Origin: Oscillospiraceae bacterium
GTDB taxonomy: Bacteria; Bacillota; Clostridia; Oscillospirales; Oscillospiraceae
Assembly: GCA_009787995.1 (NCBI GenBank)
Contig: WQSH01000016.1
Coordinates: 1-37,566 of the forward strand
Direction: 5' to 3'
Length of the DNA: 37,566 bases
The position numbers and the translations under genes were made by a program. The notes under the pieces are model-generated. The model saw only the letters and a list, made by a program, of their open reading frames with translations, did no database searches and was not told the origin of the DNA. Positions 24,346-34,377 of the stretch are shown piece by piece. Within the stretch, counting starts at the first letter, position 1. Each line of letters starts with the position of its first letter.

Positions 24346-26226
24346 ATGATTGAAAACGAAAACGCAAATGATCTGCCCATATATTTATTTCATCAGGGGA
24401 CTAATTACCACTCTTATGAGTTTCTGGGCTGCCACTTCGACTCCAAGGCGGGTACCGCCGTATTTAGGACATGGGCGCCAAGCGCTTCGGCAGTATACCT
24501 AGCCGGCGACTTTAATGATTGGGACGAGCATAGCACTCCTATGGTGCGAATTTCCGATGGGGGAATATGGGAAGCGACGCTTGAAAAAGTAAGTTCGGGA
24601 CAGCGTTACAAGTATGCGATTTGCGGTCGCAACGGCAAGTTGCTTAAAGCCGATCCCTTTGCGTTCTACTCTGAAACAGAGGGGAAGACCGCCTCGATTG
24701 TATTTGACCTCAGCGGGTACGAATGGGGCGACGAGCAGTGGCAAGCAGAGGCCGGTCGCACGCCACCATATGACCGCCCATTGAATATTTATGAGGTTCA
24801 TCTTGGCTCTTGGATGAGAGCTGAAGGTGGAGAGGCTCTCAGCTACACTGAAATTGCTGAGAAACTGATACCTTACGTCAAAGATATGAACTATACCCAC
24901 GTTGAGCTGATGCCTGTGATGGAACACCCGTATGGAGGTTCGTGGGGGTATCAGATTACGGGTTTTTATGCGCCTACTTCGCGTTACGGTTCGCCTCACG
25001 ATTTTATGAAATTCGTTGACCTATGCCATCAGAATAGCATAGGCGTCATACTAGACTGGGTTCCGGCCCATTTCCCTAAGGATCAGCATGGCCTTATAGA
25101 GTATGACGGCGGTTACCTTTATGAATGCCATGGAATGGACAAGATGGAAAACTGGGAATGGGGCACCCGCTGTTTCGATTATGGACGTACGGAGGTTCAG
25201 TCGTTCTTAGTCTCAAATGCGCTGTATTGGCTTGGTAGTTATCATGCGGATGGGCTCAGGGTGGACGCAGTCAGCTCAATGCTTTACCTCGACTATGGCA
25301 GAAGTGCGGGCGAGTGGACCCCTAATACGCAGGGGGGCAACGACAACCCCGATGCCATCGCCTTTATAAAAAAAATGAACAAGGCTGTGTTCAGCGAGTT
25401 TCCAAATGCGATGATGATTGCCGAGGAGTCTACGGCGTGGCCATTGGTGACGATGCCAATACATGAAGGTGGGTTGGGTTTTAACTTCAAGTGGAATATG
25501 GGCTGGATGAACGACATGCTTGAGTATATCGAGATTGACCCTGTGTTCAGAAAAGAAGCGCATAGCAAAATCACGTTTTCGCTCTTTTATGCATTCTCCG
25601 AAAACTACATCCTCCCCCTCTCCCATGACGAGGTCGTTCACGGAAAGAAATCGCTCCTTAACAAAATGCCCGGCGAATATGAAGAGAAGTTTGCGGGCCT
25701 TAGGGTTTTTCTTGGCTACATGATGACGCACCCGGGCAAGAAGCTGACGTTTATGGGGGCTGAGTTTGGGCAGTTTAGGGAATGGGACGCTTATTCCGGG
25801 CTTGATTGGCTTCTCCTTGATTATCCGATGCACGCAAACCTCAAGAAATATACAAAGGCGCTTGGGGCATTTTACCTAGATACGCCCGCTCTATGGGAAG
25901 TGGATTTCTCTTGGGAAGGTTTCAAGTGGATTAGTGACAGCGACAGGAATCAAAATATAATTGCTTTTGCCAGAACGGACAAAAAGGGTGTTGACGTAAT
26001 AGCTTTGCTAAATTTTGCTCCAGTTACGAGAGTTAATTACCGCATAGGTGTTCCTGAAAAAGGGGTTTATGCCGAGATTTTTAACTCTGACTTGCCTGAA
26101 TTTGGGGGCTGGGGGCATAGAAACGCAGATATACACTCTGAGGATATCCCCATGCACGGTTTTCAACAGAGCATCAGCCTCACCGTGCCGCCGCTTGCGC
26201 TTGTGTGCTTTATTAAAACTGATTAG
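24346..26226 (+). CDS. glgB: 1,4-alpha-glucan branching enzyme
   Basis: The 626-aa product is of the usual short bacterial type. Residues about 20-110 form the CBM48 domain (YEFLGCHFDSKAGTAVFRTWAPSASAVYLAGDFNDW). The GH13 barrel follows, with MEHPYGGSWGYQITGFYAP, the nucleophile Asp in DGLRVDAVSSMLYLDYGR, the acid/base Glu in MIAEESTAW and LPLSHDEVVHGKKSL. The all-beta C-terminal domain ends the protein. It cuts alpha-1,4 chains and rejoins them as alpha-1,6 branches of glycogen. It is the first gene of the glycogen operon. A weak TATACT -10 with no good -35 lies about 50 bp upstream, after the preceding terminator. Confidence 0.93.
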   Translation: MIENENANDLPIYLFHQGTNYHSYEFLGCHFDSKAGTAVFRTWAPSASAVYLAGDFNDWDEHSTPMVRISDGGIWEATLEKVSSGQRYKYAICGRNGKLLKADPFAFYSETEGKTASIVFDLSGYEWGDEQWQAEAGRTPPYDRPLNIYEVHLGSWMRAEGGEALSYTEIAEKLIPYVKDMNYTHVELMPVMEHPYGGSWGYQITGFYAPTSRYGSPHDFMKFVDLCHQNSIGVILDWVPAHFPKDQHGLIEYDGGYLYECHGMDKMENWEWGTRCFDYGRTEVQSFLVSNALYWLGSYHADGLRVDAVSSMLYLDYGRSAGEWTPNTQGGNDNPDAIAFIKKMNKAVFSEFPNAMMIAEESTAWPLVTMPIHEGGLGFNFKWNMGWMNDMLEYIEIDPVFRKEAHSKITFSLFYAFSENYILPLSHDEVVHGKKSLLNKMPGEYEEKFAGLRVFLGYMMTHPGKKLTFMGAEFGQFREWDAYSGLDWLLLDYPMHANLKKYTKALGAFYLDTPALWEVDFSWEGFKWISDSDRNQNIIAFARTDKKGVDVIALLNFAPVTRVNYRIGVPEKGVYAEIFNSDLPEFGGWGHRNADIHSEDIPMHGFQQSISLTVPPLALVCFIKTD

Positions 26227-26304
26227 AAAGTTGCAAGCGACGCAGGTGCATAACACATACAGGGGTTGTCCCCACAATTCTAAATTCAAGAAAGGACTTA
26301 ATCT

Positions 26305-27474
26305 ATGGTAATTGCCGAACGAAAAGAATGTGTTGCCATGCTGCTTGCGGGCGGCAGGGGTTCAAGGCTTAAATCACTGACTGAGCAGATAGCCAAGCCC
26401 GCCGTTACTTTTGGCGGGAAATACAAAATAATCGACTTTCCATTGACAAACTGTGTCCGGTCTGGCATCGACACAGTTGGGGTCATGACCCAATACCAGC
26501 CGCTACTGCTCCACGATTACATAGGCAAGGGGCAGCATTGGGATCTTGATCTGCTTCACGGCGGGGTCTCGATTTTGCCTCCGCACAGCAAGCCAGGAAG
26601 CACTGCATGGTACAGCGGCACTGCCAATGCCGTCTATCAAAACCAGAATTTTATTGATACATTCGCCCCCGAGTATGTGCTAATTTTAGCTGGCGACCAT
26701 GTTTACAAAATGGATTATGGCATAATGCTTGAGTATCATAAAAGCGTAAATGCAGATTGCACGATTGCCGTAATAGAGGTGCCTATCAAGGATGCACATA
26801 GGTTTGGGATTATGAACACCGACGAGAATGATGTCATTACAAAATTTGAAGAAAAACCGGAAGAACCCAAAAATAACCTTGCATCCATGGGTATCTATAT
26901 TTTTAATTGGCGGGAGCTTAGGGAATATCTCTACGAAGATGAAAAAAATCCGGAATCGACGCACGATTTCGGCAAGGATTTAATTCCCGCTATGCTGAGG
27001 GATGATAAACGCATGTTTGCGTACCGCTTTAATGGCTATTGGAAGGATGTCGGCACGGAGGAAAGCCTTTGGCAGGCAAATATGGACTTGCTCGACGACC
27101 TGCACCTTGGATTTGAGGATTGGCATATCCTTTCCAGGACTGCAGGGCGGCCGCCGCACTATATTGCGCCCACCGGCAGTATAAAGAATACGCTCATCAC
27201 CGAAGGCTGCGAAATTTACGGCAGCGTTGAAAACAGCATTCTGTCGGTTGGCGTGATTGTCGAGGAGGGCGCTATTGTCAGGGACAGCGTAATTATGGAC
27301 AATGTTCGGATTTGCAAAAGCGCCGTAGTAGATTACTCGATACTCGATGAGAATACCGTTGTGGCGGAGGGCGCACAGGCGGGCGAGTCAAGAACAGATG
27401 GTGGAAGTCTAAATGTTTATCCGCGTCATACAATAATCGAAGCTAACAAGTTCATGAGAAGAAAGGATAAATAG
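26305..27474 (+). CDS. glgC: Glucose-1-phosphate adenylyltransferase, catalytic subunit
   Basis: The 389-aa product starts at an ATG behind GAAAGGA. The nucleotidyltransferase motif [22 protein letters not shown] is intact. It is followed by [33 protein letters not shown] and a left-handed beta-helix C-terminus ([21 protein letters not shown]). It makes ADP-glucose from glucose-1-phosphate and ATP, the committed step of glycogen synthesis. It lies 1 bp before glgD, and the two subunits probably form a heterotetramer as in other Firmicutes. Confidence 0.93.
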   Translation: MVIAERKECVAMLLAGGRGSRLKSLTEQIAKPAVTFGGKYKIIDFPLTNCVRSGIDTVGVMTQYQPLLLHDYIGKGQHWDLDLLHGGVSILPPHSKPGSTAWYSGTANAVYQNQNFIDTFAPEYVLILAGDHVYKMDYGIMLEYHKSVNADCTIAVIEVPIKDAHRFGIMNTDENDVITKFEEKPEEPKNNLASMGIYIFNWRELREYLYEDEKNPESTHDFGKDLIPAMLRDDKRMFAYRFNGYWKDVGTEESLWQANMDLLDDLHLGFEDWHILSRTAGRPPHYIAPTGSIKNTLITEGCEIYGSVENSILSVGVIVEEGAIVRDSVIMDNVRICKSAVVDYSILDENTVVAEGAQAGESRTDGGSLNVYPRHTIIEANKFMRRKDK

Positions 27475-27475
27475 A

Positions 27476-28591
27476 ATGAACGCAGGTTTATGTCTATCTG
27501 ACCCCCATCCCGATCGAGCCGGCGACGGCAGCCCGATAAGGACTCTCTCAGCAGCCCATTATGCAGGCAGATACCGCTTGGTGGACTTTATGCTATCCAA
27601 CATGGTCAACTCTAAGATATTTTCCATCGGCATGATACTCAACAGCCATTACCAGTCGCTTATAGGCCATATTGGCATGGGAAAGGAATGGGGTCTTGCC
27701 AGAAAATCAGGTGGCGTTACTTTTTTTCCGCCTTACCATGCAGACGAGCGAAAAGGTGTGAATAATGAGCTGGACGGCCCGCTCCAAAGGGCTGCGGAGT
27801 TCTTGGCAGAGTCTAATGTCGAATATGTCGTTGTGGCGGACAGCAGCGTAGTTTGCAATATGGATTACCGTCCGGCCATTGATTCCCACAGAAAAAGCGG
27901 AGCGGATGTCACTGCGATATATGCAAAAAAGCACATAATTTCCGGCGAGCGCGAGAGCGCTGTCGTTTTCGATATATCTGAAGGCGGTCGCATCACGGGG
28001 GTAGAGCGGGCGTCAAACTCTTCTGAAACGGTGAACCTATCCTTAGGCTCATACATTATGTCAAAAAAAACTTTTATTACGTTGACTGCCGGTGAGAAAA
28101 TCTGCGGCATGCTGCGGTTCTCAAGGGTGCTTTTGGCTGATGCCCTTGAGCGGCTAACTGTGCTTAGCTACGAGTTTCGGGGATATTCGGCGCATATCAG
28201 CTCGGTTGAAACCTTCTTCCATTATAATATGGAAATGCTCGATATTGAAAAACAGAACACCCTTTTTAACTTTGAAGGCAGAAGGATTTCCACGAACAGA
28301 AGGGATTCCTTGCCTACGAAATATGGCAAGAACGCCCAAATTCAAAATTCGCTCGTTGCAGACGGTTGCCAAATCGAGGGAACCCTCATAAACAGCATCG
28401 TTTGCAGGAATGTCAGGATTGGGGCGGGCGCCGTCGTGAAAAACTGCATTTTGCAAGATAGCACGATTGTTGAAAAAAATGCATCGCTGGATTGCATAAT
28501 CACCGACCGACAGGTGGTTATTTCTGAAAATCGGGGATTGATGGGGTACCGGACTTATCCGGTCTATATAGAGCGGGCGAGGGTAATTTAG
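27476..28591 (+). CDS. glgD: GlgD, regulatory subunit of ADP-glucose pyrophosphorylase
   Basis: The 371-aa paralogue of GlgC starts 1 bp after its stop with AAAGGA upstream. Its N-terminus reads AGDGSPIRTLSAAHYAGRYRLVDFMLSNMVNS. The glycine-rich GGxGSRL loop needed for catalysis has decayed, as known for GlgD. The rest of the fold is kept, including FPPYHADERKGVNNELDGPLQRA and a beta-helix with LINSIVCRNVRIGAGAVVKNCIL. It modulates GlgC activity. It is followed by a 100-bp gap holding a long imperfect hairpin before glgA. Confidence 0.9.
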   Translation: MNAGLCLSDPHPDRAGDGSPIRTLSAAHYAGRYRLVDFMLSNMVNSKIFSIGMILNSHYQSLIGHIGMGKEWGLARKSGGVTFFPPYHADERKGVNNELDGPLQRAAEFLAESNVEYVVVADSSVVCNMDYRPAIDSHRKSGADVTAIYAKKHIISGERESAVVFDISEGGRITGVERASNSSETVNLSLGSYIMSKKTFITLTAGEKICGMLRFSRVLLADALERLTVLSYEFRGYSAHISSVETFFHYNMEMLDIEKQNTLFNFEGRRISTNRRDSLPTKYGKNAQIQNSLVADGCQIEGTLINSIVCRNVRIGAGAVVKNCILQDSTIVEKNASLDCIITDRQVVISENRGLMGYRTYPVYIERARVI

Positions 28592-28604
28592 TTGGCAGGA
28601 CATT

Positions 28605-28667
28605 GTAGGCAACCTCAAAACCCTCCGCCAATCTGTCAGACACTGGGTTTTTGGAGGTCGCCTGTAC
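28605..28667 (+). other. Long imperfect hairpin in the glgD-glgA gap
   Basis: GTAGGCAACCTCAAAACCC pairs with GGGTTTTTGGAGGTCGCCTGTAC through about 18-20 bp with small bulges and a 21-nt loop. No U tract follows, so it is not a classic terminator. It ends shortly before the glgA SD (GGAGG). It may set relative expression by partial attenuation or mRNA processing. Confidence 0.5.
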
Positions 28668-28690
28668 CCACAGACAGGAGGTAGATACTG

Positions 28691-30127
28691 ATGGGCAAAG
28701 AAAAAATTAAGATACTCCACGCAGTTTCGGAGGTGGTTCCCTTCCTTGCCACCGGAGGCATGGGGCAGGTGGCGGGTGCTTTGACTAAGTCCTTAGCAGA
28801 GAACTATCCTAATCTCGACGTTCGCGTCGTGACTCCGCTGTACGCATATTTTCGAGACAAGTACGAACCTCAGATGCAATTTCTGGGGAACACAGAGGTG
28901 CGGCTTGCATGGAGAACGCTTTATTGCGGGCTGTTTGAAATGAAGCTTGACGGCGTTACGTTCTATTTTGTTGACAACCGCCACTATTTTGACAGAGAGA
29001 ACACTTACGGCTATTTTGACGATGGCGAAAGGTTTGCTTTTTTTTCAAAGGCTGTGTTTTCAGCTATTGAGTGCGCCGGATTTACGCCTGACATCGTCCA
29101 TACGCACGATTGGCAGACGGCCCTTGTGCCTATCTACTTGAAAACACAATATTATGATGAGCATAAGGACATGCGCACAGTTTTCACGATGCACAATATA
29201 GAATATCAAGGCAAGTATGCGCTTAATGCCCTCCACGATGTTTTTGACCTGAGGCTCGAGGATCGGGGGCTGGTCGAGTATGATAATTGCATTAACCTCA
29301 TGAAGGGCGCCATTGTCTGCGCAGATAGAGTTACGACCGTCAGCCCTTCCTATGCTGGAGAAATCCAGATTAGCGGCGGATACGGCTTGGAGGCCATAGT
29401 TAGGGAAAATGCATTCAAGCTTCGGGGCATTATCAACGGTATCGACACAAAACAGTATGACCCTGCGACCGACCCGATGCTCAAGAAAAAATACACCGCA
29501 AGCTCCCTTGAAGGCAAAGCATCCGCCAAGAGGAAGCTGCAAACCCTGTTTAACCTGCCAAAGTCACCCAGAAAAATGATGATATGCGTTATCTCAAGGC
29601 TGGTTTCGCACAAGGGAATTGACCTTATCACATATATTATGGACGACCTACTTAATTTGGACGTTCAATTTCTGCTCCTTGGCACGGGCGACCATGATTA
29701 CGAGCTGTTTTTTGAAGACAAGACTGCTCTGCATCCAAACAAAGTCGCCGCAAGCATCGCCTTCAATCCCGATATTGCTGGGCTTATCTATGCTGGTGCG
29801 GATGTTTTGCTCATGCCGTCCCGAAGCGAACCCTGCGGCCTTTCTCAGATGATTGCCTGCCGATACGGAACGATTCCGATAGTGCGGAAGACGGGCGGGC
29901 TGGGAGATACAATCCGCGACTGCCGCGGCGGTGAGGGCAATGGGTTTGTCTTTGAGGAGTATACTGCCGGCGCTCTATTTGAGACAATCAGGCATGCGTT
30001 GGATTTGTACACTTACCATCCGGATGACTGGAAGAACCTTATAGGTGAGGCTATGAGCTGCGATTTTGGCTGGGATGTTTCGGCGCGGGAATACTTGAGC
30101 GTCTATGAGGGGATTACAATCCGATGA
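28691..30127 (+). CDS. glgA: Glycogen synthase (ADP-glucose type)
   Basis: The 478-aa GT5 enzyme starts at an ATG with ACAGGAGG about 9 bp upstream. The N-terminal Rossmann half begins KILHAVSEVVPFLATGGMGQVAGALTKSL. The C-terminal half has ISRLVSHKGIDLI and the GADVLLMPSRSEPCGLSQMIACRYGTIPIV donor-binding region. It extends alpha-1,4 glucan from ADP-glucose. The usual KTGGLGDV motif reads ATGGMGQV, so the lysine that contacts ADP-glucose in E. coli GlgA is replaced by Ala. This may affect affinity, but the enzyme is otherwise complete. The next gene overlaps its stop (ATGA). Confidence 0.92.
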   Translation: MGKEKIKILHAVSEVVPFLATGGMGQVAGALTKSLAENYPNLDVRVVTPLYAYFRDKYEPQMQFLGNTEVRLAWRTLYCGLFEMKLDGVTFYFVDNRHYFDRENTYGYFDDGERFAFFSKAVFSAIECAGFTPDIVHTHDWQTALVPIYLKTQYYDEHKDMRTVFTMHNIEYQGKYALNALHDVFDLRLEDRGLVEYDNCINLMKGAIVCADRVTTVSPSYAGEIQISGGYGLEAIVRENAFKLRGIINGIDTKQYDPATDPMLKKKYTASSLEGKASAKRKLQTLFNLPKSPRKMMICVISRLVSHKGIDLITYIMDDLLNLDVQFLLLGTGDHDYELFFEDKTALHPNKVAASIAFNPDIAGLIYAGADVLLMPSRSEPCGLSQMIACRYGTIPIVRKTGGLGDTIRDCRGGEGNGFVFEEYTAGALFETIRHALDLYTYHPDDWKNLIGEAMSCDFGWDVSAREYLSVYEGITIR

Positions 30128-31926
30128 TTTATATATTTGACGAAAGCGACGAGTATTTCCGATGCCCGAACGAGGCATTGGAAACATCCGGCGCACTGAC
30201 TCTCCGCATAAAGCTGCGAAGGGGAGAGGCTGCAAATCCTAAGGTCATACTGTACCCGGACGGCGGTGCGGCGGAAGAAATTGCGATGGCCTTTGAGCGA
30301 ACAAGTGGAATCTATGACCTGTATAATGCTGAGATCAAGTTTGAGGCGGCGGGGTTGTACTGGTATCATTTTTTGATTGAAGCCTTGGGCAGAGGCACTT
30401 TTACAGTGCCCGAATATGCCGGTGGCGGATTTCAAGTGACGGTATATACCCCTCCGGCAAGCACCCCTGACTGGCTGGGCGGAGGCATAATCTATCACAT
30501 ATTCGTGGACAGGTTTTTTAAGGCAGGTGATGCACCCATAAGACCCGGTGCGACCCAGCGGAGCGATTGGGGGGGGTGCCCATATTTCTTGCCAGACGAG
30601 ATGGGGATTGTTAAAAACAGCGATTTTTTCGGCGGGGATTTAAATGGGATAGCCGAAAAGCTACCTTACCTTGAGGGGCTGGGCGTGACCTGCATATACC
30701 TGAGCCCGGTTTTTGAAGCGGCCTCCAACCACAAGTACGATACGGGAGATTTTATGAAAGTCGACCAGGCCTTCGGCGGCGACGAGGCCCTTGAGCGACT
30801 GTGCAAGGAAGCGCACAGCTGCGGCATTAGGGTGGTTCTAGACGGGGTTTTCAACCATGTTGGGAGCGACAGCCGATATTTCAACAGATATGGCAGCTAT
30901 GATGATTTAGGGGCCTATCAGAGCGCGGAGTCTCCCTACCGCAGCTGGTTCTCTTTTTACGCAGACGGCAGCTACGAGTCATGGTGGGGCATAGAGCTGC
31001 TCCCCTCGATAAATGAGCGGGAGGCAAGCTACAAAGAGTTTATCTGCGGCGATGGGGGCGTTGTCTCACACTGGATGGGGAAGGGCGTTTCTGGATGGCG
31101 GCTCGACGTTGTAGACGAGCTGCCGGACGAGTTTTTAGACCCTCTGTGCGCAGCAGTGAGGAAGGCCGACCCAAATGCTTTAATTGTCGGCGAAGTTTGG
31201 GAGGACGCCTCCAACAAGCTTGCCTATGGCGTCAGGCGGCGCTATTTTCTCGGCGGGCAGCTGGACAGCGTGACGAACTATCCGCTGAAAAACTCTATTA
31301 TCGCCTGTGTCAGGGAGGGGAATGTTGAGCAGCTGACAAGCACTATGTCGTCACTTTGCAGGAATTACCCAAAGCCTGCGCTCGATAGCATGATGAACAT
31401 CTTGGGGACGCACGACACGATGCGGATTCTCACAGCTCTGGGCGGCTCGGACTTCCCAGAAGGCAAGCTTGCCATGTCCAACTACCAGCTTAGTCAGCAG
31501 GAGCGGGAAATGGCGAAGCAGCGCCTGATGCTTGCGTCGGCATTGCAGTTTACATTGCCTGGCGTCCCATGCGTCTATTATGGCGACGAGGCAGGGATGG
31601 ACGGCGGCGCAGACCCATTTAACAGGCGCTGTTATCCTTGGGGGCTGGAAGACGCTGAGCTGCTTAGCTGGTATAGGCGGCTTGCTAAGCTAAGGAGGGA
31701 GCATGGTTGCTTCGTCAATGGGAGGTATGAGCTGTGTGAATCTCGATTGGGAGTGTTTGCCTTTACGAGAGGCGGCGGCGCAAGCCGTATTCTGATTGCG
31801 GTGAATGTATCGGACACCGACAGGGTTCTTAGCGCAAGCGGGTTTAATTATGATTTACTAAAGGATGAATATACTGATGCCCTGACAGTGAGCGCAGGCA
31901 CGCCGGGCATATTCTCCATTAGATAG
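30124..31926 (+). CDS. GH13 alpha-glucosidase / neopullulanase-like enzyme
   Basis: The 600-aa product starts at an ATG overlapping the glgA stop by four bases. Residues 1-110 form an N-terminal beta domain. The GH13 barrel from about 120 contains VVLDGVFNHVG, the nucleophile Asp in GWRLDVVDELP, the acid/base Glu in LIVGEVWEDASN and the third Asp in NILGTHDTMRI. QFTLPGVPCVYYGDEAGMDGG and PFNRRCYPWG point to the neopullulanase/maltodextrin glucosidase group. No signal peptide is present, so it acts on cytoplasmic maltodextrins or glycogen limit dextrins. It could provide the debranching activity that the operon otherwise lacks, since no GlgX or pullulanase is visible. The exact specificity is not certain. 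Confidence 0.85.
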   Translation: MIYIFDESDEYFRCPNEALETSGALTLRIKLRRGEAANPKVILYPDGGAAEEIAMAFERTSGIYDLYNAEIKFEAAGLYWYHFLIEALGRGTFTVPEYAGGGFQVTVYTPPASTPDWLGGGIIYHIFVDRFFKAGDAPIRPGATQRSDWGGCPYFLPDEMGIVKNSDFFGGDLNGIAEKLPYLEGLGVTCIYLSPVFEAASNHKYDTGDFMKVDQAFGGDEALERLCKEAHSCGIRVVLDGVFNHVGSDSRYFNRYGSYDDLGAYQSAESPYRSWFSFYADGSYESWWGIELLPSINEREASYKEFICGDGGVVSHWMGKGVSGWRLDVVDELPDEFLDPLCAAVRKADPNALIVGEVWEDASNKLAYGVRRRYFLGGQLDSVTNYPLKNSIIACVREGNVEQLTSTMSSLCRNYPKPALDSMMNILGTHDTMRILTALGGSDFPEGKLAMSNYQLSQQEREMAKQRLMLASALQFTLPGVPCVYYGDEAGMDGGADPFNRRCYPWGLEDAELLSWYRRLAKLRREHGCFVNGRYELCESRLGVFAFTRGGGASRILIAVNVSDTDRVLSASGFNYDLLKDEYTDALTVSAGTPGIFSIR

Positions 31927-31947
31927 GAAATGGAAAGGATCGATTTG

Positions 31948-34371
31948 ATGAATCTGCAAGACAAGGTTATATTTTCAACTCTTTTTATTGACAAGCTCGA
32001 GTCGGTAAGAGGCGTTTCGATTGAAGATGCCGCTCCTGATGATTGTTACATTGCGCTTTCATATTTAATCAGGGATCAGATTATGAAGCAACGGGCACAA
32101 ACCGCTGCGCGGACGTACAAAAATGAAAAAAAGAAACAAGTCTATTATTTCTCCTTGGAATTTTTGTTGGGGAGGATGCTGGAGCGGAATATAATGGCGC
32201 TGGGGCTTAGCAATGTCTGTGAGGAAATGCTCAGGGATATGGGGATTGACCCGCAAGTGATTTACGATGTCGAGCTTGACCCGGGGTTAGGCAACGGCGG
32301 CCTTGGCAGGCTTGCCGCTTGCTTCATGGATTCGCTCGCTTTTCTGGGCATACCGGGAAATGGGTGCAGCATCCGCTATAAGTATGGGCTGTTTGAGCAG
32401 AAAATCGTTGACGGCTACCAGGTCGAAATGCCTGATAATTGGTTGCGGAATGTGCCCGTTTGGGAGATTAGGAAACCCCACAAGGCCGTGCTTGTCAAAT
32501 TTTTTGGCAACATACATGAAGAGGTGCGCAATGGCAGGATGCGGGCTACGCATGAGAATTACGAGCCTGTCATCGCTATGCCCTATGATGTGCCGATTCC
32601 CGGGCACGAAAGCGGGACGGTGAATACGCTGAGGTTGTGGGCTGCCGAGTCTACTCAGCAGTTTGATTACGGCTCGTTTTCGAGTGGGGACTATTTAAGC
32701 GCTGTTTCCAGAAAATACTCTGTCGAGGCCATCTCTGAGGTGCTTTATCCGGATGATTCGAACTACCAAAACCGTATGCTCAGGCTTAAGCAGCAGTATT
32801 TCCTTGTCTCTGCGGGAATTCAGAGCATCATAGCGCACCATCATAGGCATTATGGGGACATACGGATTCTGCCCGACTACGTGGCCATTCATATCAATGA
32901 CACGCACCCGGCGCTTGCCGTCCCGGAGCTGATGCGGATTCTAATGGACGAAGAGGGGCTTAGCTGGGATGATGCCTGGGACATAACCGTAAAGACCATA
33001 TCGTACACAAACCACACTATATTGCCGGAGGCTCTGGAAAAATGGCCGGAGGATTCTTTTGCACACCTCCTGCCGCGCATTTACAGCATTGTCCGCGAAA
33101 TCGACAGGCGCTTCGCATTGCTATTGTCTGAACGGTTTCCAGATGATTATGGGAAGGCCGCAAGCATGGCCATCGTATCAAATGGCGAAATTCACATGGC
33201 CTATCTTGCGATTGTCGGGAGCCATGCGATAAACGGCGTCGCCGCAGTGCATAGCGAGCTGTTGAAAAAGGAGCTTTTCAGCGGCTTTAGCGAGATTTTT
33301 CCAAACCGATTCAACAACAAGACAAATGGCATCGCACATCGCAGGTGGCTGCTCAAGGCAAACCCAAATCTTTCCAAGCTGATCACAGAAACAATAGGCC
33401 CGGATTGGATTAGAGAGCCGCTTAAGCTCGAACTTCTCGATACTATGGGGGCTGTGCGGGATGCGGCGTTCCTTGAGAACATGATGGCAATCAAGCGACA
33501 GGACAAGGTGCGTCTGGCCAAGCTCATAAAGGAATGCAACGATATCGTGGTTAGCCCGGATTCGATTTTTGACGTGCAGATTAAGAGGATGCACGCCTAC
33601 AAGCGGCAACTCCTTCTCCTGCTGAATATTGTTGACCTGTATCATGAAATCCTGGATAACCCGGACGTCGATATTATCCCAAGGACTTTCATAATGGCTG
33701 GCAAGGCCGCGCCGAGCTATCACTTTGCCAAGGAGGTTATCAAGTTTGCTACCTTCGTCGCCGACAGGGTGAATAATGACGAGCGGGTGAAGGATTTGAT
33801 AAAGGTCGTATTTTTGGAAAACTACAGGGTCTCGCTTGCGGAGCTGATTTTTCCGGCTTCCGACCTGAGCGAGCAAATATCGACGGCGAGCATGGAGGCG
33901 TCCGGCACGGGAAACATGAAGTTTATGATGAATGGCGCTGTTACGATTGGGACGCATGATGGGGCTAACATTGAGATTTTCGACGCTGTCGGTGCAGGCA
34001 ATTACATTGCGTTTGGGCTGACCGTCCCCGAGGTGCTTGAGCTCCGCAGGAATCACAGTTACAATAGTCGTGAGTTCCTTGCAGGGCACGAGCGATTGCA
34101 GCGTATTGTGCATGAGTTTATAAATGAGGATTCTAGCGACGCTTTGCGGGCCAATTTCCCAAATATTTTCGACTCGCTGACAGCGCACAACGACCAGTTC
34201 TTCGTTTTAAAGGATTTTGACGATTACATCAGCGCCCAGCAAAAGGCGACGGCGCTTTATCGAAATGCCGAAAAATGGTCTCAAATGTCGGCGATGAATA
34301 TTGCGCATTCCGGAATTTTTGCCAGCGACGAGACGATTAAACGCTATGCGGAAGAAATTTGGAAGGTTTAA
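31948..34371 (+). CDS. glgP: Glycogen/maltodextrin phosphorylase
   Basis: The ATG at 31948 lies 8 bp after AAAGGA and is preferred over the track's ATG at 31930. This gives 807 aa. GT35 motifs are complete: YFSLEFLLGRMLERN, LDPGLGNGGLGRLAACFMDS, HINDTHPALAVPELMR, QIKRMHAYKRQLL and the PLP-lysine block EASGTGNMKFMMNGAVTIGTHDGAN. It releases glucose-1-phosphate from alpha-1,4 chains with phosphate. It lies between the GH13 and malQ genes. The operon thus carries both building and breakdown steps. Confidence 0.93.
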   Translation: MNLQDKVIFSTLFIDKLESVRGVSIEDAAPDDCYIALSYLIRDQIMKQRAQTAARTYKNEKKKQVYYFSLEFLLGRMLERNIMALGLSNVCEEMLRDMGIDPQVIYDVELDPGLGNGGLGRLAACFMDSLAFLGIPGNGCSIRYKYGLFEQKIVDGYQVEMPDNWLRNVPVWEIRKPHKAVLVKFFGNIHEEVRNGRMRATHENYEPVIAMPYDVPIPGHESGTVNTLRLWAAESTQQFDYGSFSSGDYLSAVSRKYSVEAISEVLYPDDSNYQNRMLRLKQQYFLVSAGIQSIIAHHHRHYGDIRILPDYVAIHINDTHPALAVPELMRILMDEEGLSWDDAWDITVKTISYTNHTILPEALEKWPEDSFAHLLPRIYSIVREIDRRFALLLSERFPDDYGKAASMAIVSNGEIHMAYLAIVGSHAINGVAAVHSELLKKELFSGFSEIFPNRFNNKTNGIAHRRWLLKANPNLSKLITETIGPDWIREPLKLELLDTMGAVRDAAFLENMMAIKRQDKVRLAKLIKECNDIVVSPDSIFDVQIKRMHAYKRQLLLLLNIVDLYHEILDNPDVDIIPRTFIMAGKAAPSYHFAKEVIKFATFVADRVNNDERVKDLIKVVFLENYRVSLAELIFPASDLSEQISTASMEASGTGNMKFMMNGAVTIGTHDGANIEIFDAVGAGNYIAFGLTVPEVLELRRNHSYNSREFLAGHERLQRIVHEFINEDSSDALRANFPNIFDSLTAHNDQFFVLKDFDDYISAQQKATALYRNAEKWSQMSAMNIAHSGIFASDETIKRYAEEIWKV

Positions 34372-34377
34372 ATTTTT

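Noticed and set aside
26261-26275. GGGG-TTGT-CCCC hairpin between glgB and glgC
   Set aside because: The 4-bp stem has no U tract and is too short to call a terminator or attenuator.
33178-34188. Minus-strand 336-aa ORF
   Set aside because: Shadow of glgP, whose motifs are complete on the plus strand.
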